The translations under genes and the position numbers were made by a program. The notes beneath the pieces are model-generated. The model was not told where the DNA came from, searched no databases, and saw nothing but the letters and a program-made list of their open reading frames with translations. Positions 1-6,871 of a stretch of 8,939 nt of DNA are shown one piece after another. This DNA is from JBAZDV01 sp041669745 (GTDB taxonomy: Archaea > Thermoplasmatota > Thermoplasmata > Methanomassiliicoccales > Methanomethylophilaceae): contig JBAYAO010000059.1 of assembly GCA_041669745.1 (NCBI GenBank), positions 1 to 8,939 on the forward strand, in the 5' to 3' direction. Every line of letters starts with the position of its first letter. Position 1 is the first letter of the stretch.

Positions 1-48
1 ATGTAAAATTTAAAGGTCATCGTTATCAGATGCAGCGAGATCAACGAT
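1..48 (-). terminator. Possible operon terminator: imperfect hairpin followed by T-rich tract
   Basis: After the cfbB stop, an imperfect inverted repeat is visible: ATCGTTATC at 19-27 pairs with GATCAACGAT at 39-48, with one bulged base and an 11-base loop. On the minus strand it is followed by CCTTTAAATTTTAC, which is T-rich, and archaeal termination mainly depends on T-rich tracts. The same TTTAAATTTT could instead be a TATA-like element for a gene further left. The stem is weak and AT-balanced, so this is only a suggestion. Confidence 0.3.
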
Positions 49-79
49 CATGTTCGTTCCTTTACGACATTGTTGCAGG

Positions 80-1414
80 TCACGGTGTTCCATCAATGAT
101 CTTTGCCAGCCAATCATCCGTTGAAAGGGCATGTTGATGCATGTAGGAACCTATGGAGTTCTTGTAGACCAGTCCGTCAGATCTTCCGTCGATGCCCGTT
201 CCTCTGATAACATCGTATCCATACGGATAATCGGAATGCTGTATCAATTCGGAGTAGTGGAATTCATGCGCGCGTATCGTCGTATCAGGGAACAGAGGAT
301 TGGCGGACGTTGTGTTCGCGATGACATACGACGGACCGTGGCGGCCCGATATTCTAGCATCTGCTTTGAATATACCGGACATTCTGTTCTCGGTGTCGTT
401 GGATGATATGATCGAAGAACACATGGCCATGAGTCCTCCGCATTCGCCCAGGATCATTTTTCCGTCATCGGATGCAGCTTTCAGTCCTTCGAGAAAATCT
501 GTGTTTTGAGATATGCCATCGCCATACAGTTCAGGATATCCACCACCCAGATAGTACAGGTCGGCATCGGGAAGATGGTCTCCGCAGGTCGGTTTGAAAA
601 AGCTGACGTCCATTCCAGATGCTTTCATGCATTCGATGTTCTCATAATAATAAAAGCAAAAGGCATTGTCCATAGGTATGGCGGCCTTCAATCCCGTGTT
701 CCTCTTTACATAAGGCAGGCCATCCGGCAGATCATCGACGGTATTGGATTCGCATATATCCATGATACGATCGAGATCAAGCTCCGATACCATTGATTTC
801 AAATAATCGATGTTGGTTTTCTCCGATTCGCCGATAGTGTCGAGTCCGAGATGTCTTTGGCCTATGGCATTATCCGCATCGCGTCTCACGATGCCGATCA
901 CATCGACATCCGTGTACTTCTCTATAGCTTCAAGAAGTTTCGTCTCGTGTTGTTTTCCGGAGACGTTGTTCAGTATAACTCCCGCGATGTTCACATCTTT
1001 GTCAAAGGATTGGAATCCCTGTATTATCGCAGCTGCGCTTCTGGTCAGAGACCGTGTGTTCACCACCAATATGACCGGAAATCCTAAAATCTTGGCCATT
1101 TCCGCGGTAGAACATTCGTCGCTTTTCCCCGAGAGTCCCTCATAAAGACCTCTCACGCCTTCAACGACGCAGATGTCCGCATCCTTTGCAGAATATCCGA
1201 CAAGATTCTTTATCCGGCTTTCCGTCATCAAAAAGGAGTCGAGATTCCTTGCATGACGTCCGGTTGCCACAGTATGATACATCGGATCTATGAAGTCCGG
1301 CCCTATCTTGTATGCCTGTGTCCTCATACTTTCGGAAAGTCTTGAGAGGAGTCCGGTGGTTATGGATGTTTTTCCGACTCCGCTTCCGGTACCGGCAATG
1401 ACCACTCCTTTCAT
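80..1414 (-). CDS. cfbB: Ni-sirohydrochlorin a,c-diamide synthase (CbiA/CobB-like amidotransferase)
   Basis: CfbB amidates the a and c acetate side chains of Ni-sirohydrochlorin using glutamine and ATP, producing the substrate of CfbCD. The 444-residue protein has the two-domain CbiA layout. The dethiobiotin-synthetase-like ATPase comes first (P-loop GTGSGVGKTS, 8-17; KIGPDFIDP, 36-44; VVEGVRGLYEGLSG, 83-96). A class I glutamine amidotransferase domain follows (LGGGYPELY, 289-297; nucleophile Cys325 in LGECGGLMAM; histidines 426 and 428 in SYMHQHAL). Sequence alone barely separates it from cobyrinate a,c-diamide synthase of cobamide synthesis; the cfbE-cfbD-cfbB order decides for F430. The ATG start overlaps the cfbD TGA (ATGA), with GGAG 5 bases upstream. 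It is the last gene of the visible operon. Confidence 0.9.
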   Translation of the reverse strand: MKGVVIAGTGSGVGKTSITTGLLSRLSESMRTQAYKIGPDFIDPMYHTVATGRHARNLDSFLMTESRIKNLVGYSAKDADICVVEGVRGLYEGLSGKSDECSTAEMAKILGFPVILVVNTRSLTRSAAAIIQGFQSFDKDVNIAGVILNNVSGKQHETKLLEAIEKYTDVDVIGIVRRDADNAIGQRHLGLDTIGESEKTNIDYLKSMVSELDLDRIMDICESNTVDDLPDGLPYVKRNTGLKAAIPMDNAFCFYYYENIECMKASGMDVSFFKPTCGDHLPDADLYYLGGGYPELYGDGISQNTDFLEGLKAASDDGKMILGECGGLMAMCSSIISSNDTENRMSGIFKADARISGRHGPSYVIANTTSANPLFPDTTIRAHEFHYSELIQHSDYPYGYDVIRGTGIDGRSDGLVYKNSIGSYMHQHALSTDDWLAKIIDGTP

Positions 1415-2487
1415 CTGTACTCCGTGAGAATCTCTCTCAGTGTGTTTCCCGTTTCCAGGGATATGATCTTCCTGGTGTTCATGACCATGGAATGCGATGA
1501 TATCTCACCGACGGCGAATCCGCATCCCATGTTCAGGTAATTGGCCAGCTGTCTGGGCTGATCGGTGATCAATATGTCATCGACCGAAAAACCCGGGTAT
1601 GCGTGCGGGACCCCCATCAGAATGAGTAGGTCTGGAGAGTATCCGTCGACGATCACCTTCATTCTTTGGCCTATAACGGCATATTCATCAAGCCCGCCGA
1701 TGATATGATCGATGCTTACGTTCTTGGAATCGAGTTCGGCTAGGATATCGGTCGCGTAGCGTCGTATTCTGGGAAGCCCGATGTTGTTGTCGAGATTTGC
1801 GATGAAAAGTAATTCGCCACCGAGTCCTTTGGCTTCGTCAAGTGCGAGGAAAAGATCTGCGAACCTGTATGCCAGTTCTTTCTTCGCTATCATCACCGCA
1901 GCGACCTTTTTCCCGTTTCTAAGGGCTTCTGCGATTTTTCTCGCGACCTTGAGTTTCGTAGGCCCTTTCGTGGGCGAGAGGTATTCCTTGCCTGCCATCC
2001 CGACCTTTTTCTCCATTTCTGTAGCGGCCTGCATCATTGCAATCTGACGGGTCGCCTCCGTCTCGGAGATGATCCCGGCATCGCGCCCGGATTCTATCGC
2101 CTTTATCGCGCCCGTTGTGTTGTCACCCATGCAGCCGTGGCAATCGACCGAGAATACTTTACATCCGATGTTCGCACGTTTTATAGCGGCATCCATATCC
2201 TCACCGATTATCATGCTGGCACATGTTCCGATAACTGCCACTGTACCGGGATTGAACTTTTCCTTTACGATCCTGAGGGTGTTTATCAGGGGTTCGACGG
2301 CACCAAATACAAGGTCATTGTCCCTTATCCCAGATGTAACGACCCTTATACCTGCTTCCTCAAGCATTCTGGAAGCCATAAAACCACACCCAGAGGGCCC
2401 ATGGATCACGATAACGTCTACATCCATGTCGCGAAGTGTGTACATTGCGGCAACGATCGGATTTGGCCTGGGATGGATGACGTTCAC
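1411..2487 (-). CDS. cfbD: Ni-sirohydrochlorin a,c-diamide reductive cyclase, catalytic subunit (NifD-like)
   Basis: With the NifH-like ATPase CfbC, CfbD reduces Ni-sirohydrochlorin a,c-diamide by six electrons and forms the gamma-lactam ring, giving 15,17(3)-seco-F430-17(3)-acid. The 358-residue protein follows the nitrogenase alpha-subunit pattern. It has HGPSGCGF (Cys34, like the first P-cluster cysteine of NifD), a DLVFGAVEPL segment (58-67, like NifD VFGG), VIGTCASMIIGEDM (Cys89, like NifD TCxxxxIGDD), and VDCHGCMGDNTTG (Cys116, Cys119). No cysteine precedes DLVFGA, the position of the second NifD P-cluster ligand, which fits a simpler [4Fe-4S] centre. The start is GTG at 2487, with an AAGGAAGG ribosome site upstream, overlapping the cfbE stop. 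The obligate partner CfbC is not encoded in the window. Single-subunit NifD homologues of other pathways are less likely because of the cfb neighbours. Confidence 0.93.
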   Translation of the reverse strand: MNVIHPRPNPIVAAMYTLRDMDVDVIVIHGPSGCGFMASRMLEEAGIRVVTSGIRDNDLVFGAVEPLINTLRIVKEKFNPGTVAVIGTCASMIIGEDMDAAIKRANIGCKVFSVDCHGCMGDNTTGAIKAIESGRDAGIISETEATRQIAMMQAATEMEKKVGMAGKEYLSPTKGPTKLKVARKIAEALRNGKKVAAVMIAKKELAYRFADLFLALDEAKGLGGELLFIANLDNNIGLPRIRRYATDILAELDSKNVSIDHIIGGLDEYAVIGQRMKVIVDGYSPDLLILMGVPHAYPGFSVDDILITDQPRQLANYLNMGCGFAVGEISSHSMVMNTRKIISLETGNTLREILTEYR

Positions 2488-3698
2488 TGATATCCTTCCT
2501 TTATGAACTCTACCACGGTCGTGGCGTCATCTGGTATTTCAGGTCTGGAACCGTTGCCGTCGGTAAAGAACAGCCGTACATTGTATCTGGAAACAACATC
2601 CTTGATGGAATCGACATCCATCTTGTCGCAAACCTTTCTGCTGACAGGATCCACGATCACCGCGGCATTGTCCAGGGCGTCCATCTTTTCCAGACATTCC
2701 AGGGTCATGCCGATCGATATATGGGATATCCCGGGATTCCTTTCCTTGATGTGCCAGACATCGTTTTTGAATGAGATCTCCCCTCTCCCGGGGACACCTT
2801 TGAACGACTTCAACCCATTGATGACGGCCCAAAGCGGTATTTCCATCGTTTCGCATATCTCGAGCACAAGATCGATGGTCTGGAGATACTGAAGCGAGAG
2901 ATAACTCTCATTCAGATCCGCATCGTGCTGTCCGTCGTATGTATATTTGATTCTCAGAGATTCTCCTATGTGCGGTTTGCTCACTCCGTTTATATTGCCG
3001 CCGTACGTCACGAACCGGTGATTGCCGTACTTCTTCCAGATGTCGAGTTCATTCTTGTGGACGATGTTTATCTTATCCGTGAGTATGTCCGCTTTCGCAT
3101 CAGAGGCTTTACGTGTGCCTTTGGCTATCCCGTAATCCTCGACTAGATTGGTTATCACGGATATGTCCGCTTTGCCGCTTCCTCCCAATGAGACCTCGGC
3201 TATTATTACATCGTAATCGTACTCGGGTAATCTCAGCAGTGACGTCGGCGCGATACTCATCTGTTTGTCGATTCTGTGTGTGCCTTTCACCCATGGTCCT
3301 TGTCCGCGGGATGTGTGCAAAAATACATTTTTGCCAGCGACACTCAGGATGTGCGCCAGAAGATAACAACAGCTGGTCTTTCCCTTGACACCGGTCACCT
3401 CTATTCTGAATCGGTCGTCATCGATTATCCGGTTAACTGCCTGACTGAAGGTCATTCTCTTCTTGTATTTGGAACCGTTGAGAAAGGAATCCGGACAATG
3501 CGCAGGGGAAATCAGAAGGTCGTATTCCCTGTCGGGAACGGTGTTCGTCACCTCCACTCCTATCTTCCTGAGTGCCTGTATCTTTTCCTCGGTTGCGATC
3601 CTGTACACGTCGACACACGTTACATTATGTCCTTCGGCTGTAAGGTCCTCGGAAAGTATGTCGCCGCCGTGAGTTAGGTCGAGTATAAGGATTTGCAT
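2484..3698 (-). CDS. cfbE: Coenzyme F430 synthetase (Mur-ligase-like)
   Basis: CfbE catalyses the last step of F430 synthesis. ATP activates a propionate of 15,17(3)-seco-F430-17(3)-acid and the six-membered carbocyclic ring is closed. The 404-residue protein has Mur-ligase organisation: an N-terminal Rossmann-like part (ILILDLTHGGDILS, 3-16), a central ATPase with P-loop VTGVKGKTS (101-109), a second ATPase motif AEVSLGGSGKADISVITNL (167-185) where Mur enzymes keep a catalytic Glu, and a C-terminal domain opening with GVPGRGE (301-307), the equivalent of the Mur GxxGR(x)E motif. Unlike true MurC-F proteins it sits among F430 genes in an archaeon, and it has the C-terminal end typical of CfbE (FFTDGNGSRPEIPDDA). 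The ATG start is fixed by a TGAGG site that overlaps the cfbA stop. The 3' end overlaps cfbD by 4 bases (GTGA). Confidence 0.93.
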   Translation of the reverse strand: MQILILDLTHGGDILSEDLTAEGHNVTCVDVYRIATEEKIQALRKIGVEVTNTVPDREYDLLISPAHCPDSFLNGSKYKKRMTFSQAVNRIIDDDRFRIEVTGVKGKTSCCYLLAHILSVAGKNVFLHTSRGQGPWVKGTHRIDKQMSIAPTSLLRLPEYDYDVIIAEVSLGGSGKADISVITNLVEDYGIAKGTRKASDAKADILTDKINIVHKNELDIWKKYGNHRFVTYGGNINGVSKPHIGESLRIKYTYDGQHDADLNESYLSLQYLQTIDLVLEICETMEIPLWAVINGLKSFKGVPGRGEISFKNDVWHIKERNPGISHISIGMTLECLEKMDALDNAAVIVDPVSRKVCDKMDVDSIKDVVSRYNVRLFFTDGNGSRPEIPDDATTVVEFIKEGYQ

Positions 3699-3705
3699 GG
3701 AAACG

Positions 3706-3710
3706 CCTCA
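3706..3710 (-). promoter_or_regulatory. Shine-Dalgarno site of cfbE overlapping the cfbA stop codon
   Basis: TGAGG combines the cfbA TGA stop with a GAGG ribosome site, placed 7 bases before the cfbE ATG. This fixes the cfbE start and suggests termination-reinitiation coupling. Confidence 0.6.
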
Positions 3711-4490
3711 GTAGTACTTTTTCAACTTGTCGACGAGCACATCCGTAAGACGTGGGTCCTGGCCTATCGGTGTTGCATATTTCACCGTTATGGTCTTTCC
3801 CATGTGATCGAACGTCCCTTCGTAGACCCCGTCTGTGAGTCCGATCTTCGTCGGGATATCATTTTTAAGGTGGTCTCCCGCAGAAATGAAGAGAGGCAAT
3901 GCTATCACGGTGTCCACACCGGCATTCAGCATCTTCTCGAGTGTCGGTTCTATCCCAGGATCATTGAATTCGTTGAAGGCGTAATATGTATCCTTCAGTC
4001 CCTTTTCTATGAGACGTTGGGCGTTGAGCGATATTACCTCTTTGTTATACGGAAGTCTGGAACCATGGCCGATAACCATCACACCGGTACGTCCTCCTTT
4101 GTTATCCAGTTCCTGAACCTTCTCGAATAGGATTTTCGCAAGTAGAGGATCATCACCGAATGGTGGTTCGAAATGCATGTGTATCGTGTGTCCGTTCACG
4201 TCGATGATCTTGTCCTTTTCATCTGCGTTAAGTCCCAGTTTCGGAGGTATATCCCTTGTCATATGCAGACCCGATGCAATGAAGAAGGGAATAGCTACTA
4301 TCTCCTCTATGCCTTCGTCAGCCATTTGCGCCAATGTTTCCTCGATGAAGGGATGAGACGTCTCATTGAATCCTATGCAGACGTTCTCATATCCCATCTT
4401 GGTCAGACGTTCTTTCTGCAATTCCATTATTTTCTTGTTGTATTCGTACCTGGATCCGTGACCTACGATCATTATTCCTTTTTTTGTCAT
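3708..4490 (-). CDS. cfbA: Sirohydrochlorin nickelochelatase, tandem-duplicated (CbiX-type)
   Basis: CfbA inserts Ni2+ into sirohydrochlorin, the first committed step of F430 synthesis. The 260-residue protein is two CbiX-type domains in a row, about residues 1-130 and 131-260. Each starts with GHGSR followed by a Tyr-Asn-Lys (10-19; 141-150) and has a second motif, GLHMTRDIPPKLGL (74-87) or GDHLKNDIPTKIGL (205-218). The metal-binding histidines are therefore present in both halves: His11 and His76, and His142 and His207. By hand alignment about 36 of 83 core positions are identical between the halves. Archaeal CfbA is normally a single short domain of about 120-145 residues acting as a homodimer, so this looks like a genetically fused dimer. 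It lies one base after hemD and 9 bases before cfbE. Chelatases of this family can also use cobalt, so a role in cobamide synthesis is possible, but the three neighbouring cfb genes favour nickel. Confidence 0.92.
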   Translation of the reverse strand: MTKKGIMIVGHGSRYEYNKKIMELQKERLTKMGYENVCIGFNETSHPFIEETLAQMADEGIEEIVAIPFFIASGLHMTRDIPPKLGLNADEKDKIIDVNGHTIHMHFEPPFGDDPLLAKILFEKVQELDNKGGRTGVMVIGHGSRLPYNKEVISLNAQRLIEKGLKDTYYAFNEFNDPGIEPTLEKMLNAGVDTVIALPLFISAGDHLKNDIPTKIGLTDGVYEGTFDHMGKTITVKYATPIGQDPRLTDVLVDKLKKYY

Positions 4491-4491
4491 T

Positions 4492-5271
4492 TTATCTCTC
4501 CTTTTGTATCTTCATGTTTGATTCTATCTCTTCGAGAAGACATCTGAACGTCGATCTATCCGGCATGATGTCAGTTCTCAGATTCTTGGATGAAAGCATA
4601 GACGCCGTCGGTTTTCCTATGGCGGCGATTCTGATCCCTTCGAACATCTCTGCGGGATCGCAGTTCAGGGATACGAGGGTTTCAACGAACGATTCTGCGG
4701 ACATCGGACTGGTGAATGCGAAGACGTCCACGTTTCCCATTTTCATCTCTTCTACCACATCCAAAAATTCGGTGCACGGTCCTTTTTTCTCCAACCTGTA
4801 TGCAATAAGCTCTGTGACATTGGAACCGCTCTTCCGCAGACCGATCTCCAGAACATCGGATCCGTGATCGGAGTGTATCAGAACGATGTTCTTCTTTTCC
4901 GGTCTGCCGAGAATAAGGTCAAGAATCCCAATTGAACTGTATTCCGATGGAACACTGTCGATACGTACACCCCTCCTCTCGAGATAATCCGCGGTGCTCC
5001 GGCCTATTGGTATGACCTCTGTCGAATTCAGCAGGGACGGGAATTCGTCGCCCCATGCGTTTAAGCATTCCTCTGCAGCTGTGACGGAGGATACTATCGA
5101 CATGTCGAATGATCCTTCTCTTATCTGGTCCCGTATCGATCTGAAATCATTCTCGTCTCCCGGCAGGATCTCCAGGGAAGGGGCGGCGATAACACGAAAT
5201 CCCATACTCTCGGCCATGGTAACAGATTCCGCAAGTCTCCTTGCGGGCCTTGTGAACGCCAGGGTGATCAT
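4492..5271 (-). CDS. hemD: Uroporphyrinogen-III synthase
   Basis: HemD cyclises hydroxymethylbilane with inversion of ring D to give uroporphyrinogen III. The family is very divergent, so recognition rests on a few signatures plus context. These are an N-terminal strand AFTRPARRLAES (5-16), a first-domain end with VIPIGRSTADYLERRG (87-101), a second-domain segment KNIVLIHSDHGSDVL (127-141), FAFTSPMSAESFV (184-196), and IAAIGKPTASML (215-226). The layout of two alternating alpha/beta domains and the 259-residue length fit the family. The gene sits directly between cobA (4-base overlap) and cfbA (one-base gap), exactly where this activity is needed. The ATG start is set by the cobA overlap and a GGGGGA site 6 bases upstream. 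It is the only gene here ending in TAA, and its last codons carry the ribosome site of cfbA. Confidence 0.9.
   Translation of the reverse strand: MITLAFTRPARRLAESVTMAESMGFRVIAAPSLEILPGDENDFRSIRDQIREGSFDMSIVSSVTAAEECLNAWGDEFPSLLNSTEVIPIGRSTADYLERRGVRIDSVPSEYSSIGILDLILGRPEKKNIVLIHSDHGSDVLEIGLRKSGSNVTELIAYRLEKKGPCTEFLDVVEEMKMGNVDVFAFTSPMSAESFVETLVSLNCDPAEMFEGIRIAAIGKPTASMLSSKNLRTDIMPDRSTFRCLLEEIESNMKIQKER
4498..4501 (-). promoter_or_regulatory. Shine-Dalgarno site of cfbA inside the hemD 3' end
   Basis: GGAG lies 7 bases before the cfbA ATG and within the last codons of hemD. The hemD TAA stop falls between the site and the start (GGAGAGATAAAATG). Ribosomes finishing hemD are thus well placed to restart on cfbA. 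Confidence 0.7.
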
Positions 5272-6005
5272 TGAAGGTCCCCCAGAGCTTCTCTCTCACT
5301 GACGACATCCCCTATGACGATTATGCCTGGTGGCTCAAGATGTTCTCTCTCTACAGTCGATTGCAGATCTGCGAGCGTGCAGGTGAGCGTTCTTTGGGCA
5401 CTTGTGGAACCATTCGTTATTATCCCGACCTTCTTGTCCGGCATCATCCCGTTATCGATGAGCGATGAGGATATGGACCCTGCATTCTTCATCCCCATTA
5501 GTATGACGAGTGTTCCGTGGCCCTTTACCAAAGCCCCCCAATCGATGTGTGTTTCCTTCGAATCCATTTCGTGTCCGGTGAGGAAAGTGACCAAAGACGA
5601 GTATTTCCTGTGCGTAACCGGTATCCCCGCAAGTTCGGGAACGGCGATGGAGGAAGAGACACCCGGTACGACAGAGACATCTACGTTGGCTTTTATCAGG
5701 GCTTCTGCCTCTTCCGCTCCGCGACCGAAAAGGAACGGGTCGCCGCCCTTCAGACGCACAACGTTCTTTCCTTCCTTTCCGAGGGATACGAGAAGATCGT
5801 TTATCTCTGCCTGTGTCTTAGTGTGCCTGTTGCTTCTCTTCCCTACATTGATCAGCTCTGCATTCTTGCATTCCTTCAGCAGTTCAGGATTTGCAAGCGC
5901 GTCGTAAACGACGACATCCGCGGATCTCAGAATCGTAAGTCCCTTCACCGTGATAAGTCCTGGGTCACCGGGACCTGCACCGATGAGAAAAACATGTCCC
6001 TTCAC
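5268..6005 (-). CDS. cobA: Uroporphyrinogen-III C-methyltransferase (SUMT)
   Basis: CobA uses two S-adenosylmethionines to methylate uroporphyrinogen III at C2 and C7, giving precorrin-2, the branch point toward sirohydrochlorin, cobamides and F430. The 245-residue protein is a stand-alone SUMT, without the dehydrogenase/chelatase domain of CysG. Family motifs are GAGPGDPGL (9-17), RLKGGDPFLFGRG (84-96) and VVPGVSSSIAVPELAGIPVTHR (112-133), followed by the SAM-binding TFLTGHE and LVILMGMKN stretches. The start is GTG at 6005, overlapping the hemC TGA as GTGA, with a purine run (GGGGG) 7 bases upstream. The stop overlaps the hemD ATG. Because no SirC is encoded here, oxidation of precorrin-2 to sirohydrochlorin must be done by a protein encoded elsewhere. 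A later precorrin methyltransferase is unlikely, given the full match to the SUMT motifs. Confidence 0.95.
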   Translation of the reverse strand: MKGHVFLIGAGPGDPGLITVKGLTILRSADVVVYDALANPELLKECKNAELINVGKRSNRHTKTQAEINDLLVSLGKEGKNVVRLKGGDPFLFGRGAEEAEALIKANVDVSVVPGVSSSIAVPELAGIPVTHRKYSSLVTFLTGHEMDSKETHIDWGALVKGHGTLVILMGMKNAGSISSSLIDNGMMPDKKVGIITNGSTSAQRTLTCTLADLQSTVEREHLEPPGIIVIGDVVSEREALGDLQ

Positions 6006-6871
6006 AGATGTTCCCCCTTTAGGTGGTGTGCTATGGAAGCTAGGTCCGCTTCTGTGTAGCTGTTCGGGATGACGACATCCATCCTTATCGGGGTCTCAGA
6101 ATATTCGAAGGATATGGCCCTGATCCGTATCCCTTCGGAGTTAAGTTTTGCGTTGATGCCTATCGGCGAGGAACATCCTGCACCCATCAGTCTCATGAGC
6201 CCGCGCTCCACGGTCACCTCCGTGCGTGTCGATGGATCGTCGACAGATCTCAAAACGGATATCAGATCGGTTCTATCGGATCTGCAGGTGATTGCAATAG
6301 CACCTTGTGCGGGTGCAGGCACGAAATCATCGATATCAAGAACGGACATCTCATGGTGTATCGACATGCGGTCAAGCCCGGCCTTCGCCAATACTATCGC
6401 ATCATATTCTCCTCTTTCCAATTTCGAGATCCTCGTTTGTATGTTCCCGCGCAACTTTGCCGTTCTCAGGTCAGGTCTCAAAAGTCTGAGCATCGCCGCC
6501 CTTCGTATGGATGATGTTCCCACTACAGAACCGCTGCTCAGTTTGTCGAGACTGCAAGGTATGATAACATCCTCTGCAGCGGCCCTTGGGAGTATCGCTG
6601 GCACGCATATGCCATCCGGCGTCTGTACGGGCATATCCTTCATCGAGTTTACCGCGACGTCTATCTCCCCTGAAAGCAGGGACGCATCCAATTCTCTTAC
6701 GAAGGCGCCGAATCCCTGCAGTTCATCCAAAGACGATACCAGATCAAGATCTCCCGAAGATTTCATCCCCTCTATCCTGAATCCGATCTCCGGGTGCCGC
6801 TCTTCTATCAGATCGAGAAAGATCCGGGTCTGTCTCATCGCAAGTTTGCTCTCTCTTGTTCCGACTATCAT
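6002..6871 (-). CDS. hemC: Hydroxymethylbilane synthase (porphobilinogen deaminase)
   Basis: The enzyme polymerises four porphobilinogens into linear hydroxymethylbilane, using a covalently attached dipyrromethane primer. The 289-residue protein opens with IVGTRESKLAMRQT, the family N-terminus. Further motifs are the catalytic aspartate in NSMKD (Asp79), the GTSSIRR arginine cluster (118-124) that binds cofactor carboxylates, RGNIQTR (141-147), and the cofactor-attachment cysteine in MGAGCSSPIG (Cys233). One oddity is Asn75, where bacterial enzymes such as E. coli HemC have His in HSMKD. The ATG start overlaps the hemL stop as ATGA, with a GAGGAG ribosome site 9 bases upstream inside hemL. 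Its own TGA overlaps the GTG start of cobA. Its product is cyclised by HemD, two genes downstream. Confidence 0.96.
   Translation of the reverse strand: MIVGTRESKLAMRQTRIFLDLIEERHPEIGFRIEGMKSSGDLDLVSSLDELQGFGAFVRELDASLLSGEIDVAVNSMKDMPVQTPDGICVPAILPRAAAEDVIIPCSLDKLSSGSVVGTSSIRRAAMLRLLRPDLRTAKLRGNIQTRISKLERGEYDAIVLAKAGLDRMSIHHEMSVLDIDDFVPAPAQGAIAITCRSDRTDLISVLRSVDDPSTRTEVTVERGLMRLMGAGCSSPIGINAKLNSEGIRIRAISFEYSETPIRMDVVIPNSYTEADLASIAHHLKGEHL

Noticed and set aside
10..51. 13-codon minus-strand frame with a possible ribosome site
   Set aside because: It is too short, has no recognisable peptide pattern and overlaps the proposed terminator hairpin, so I did not call it a gene.
3..137. Plus-strand frame open from the left edge that overlaps the cfbB 3' end
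   Set aside because: It could only be the tail of a convergent gene, but the 44-residue peptide resembles no family and most of it is antisense to cfbB.
80..1414. cfbB as cobyrinate a,c-diamide synthase (cbiA/cobB)
   Set aside because: The motifs fit both enzymes, but overlap-coupling to cfbD and cfbE makes the F430 role far more likely.
5314..5907. 197-codon plus-strand open frame antisense to cobA
   Set aside because: It lies opposite all three conserved SUMT motifs and shows no domain of its own.
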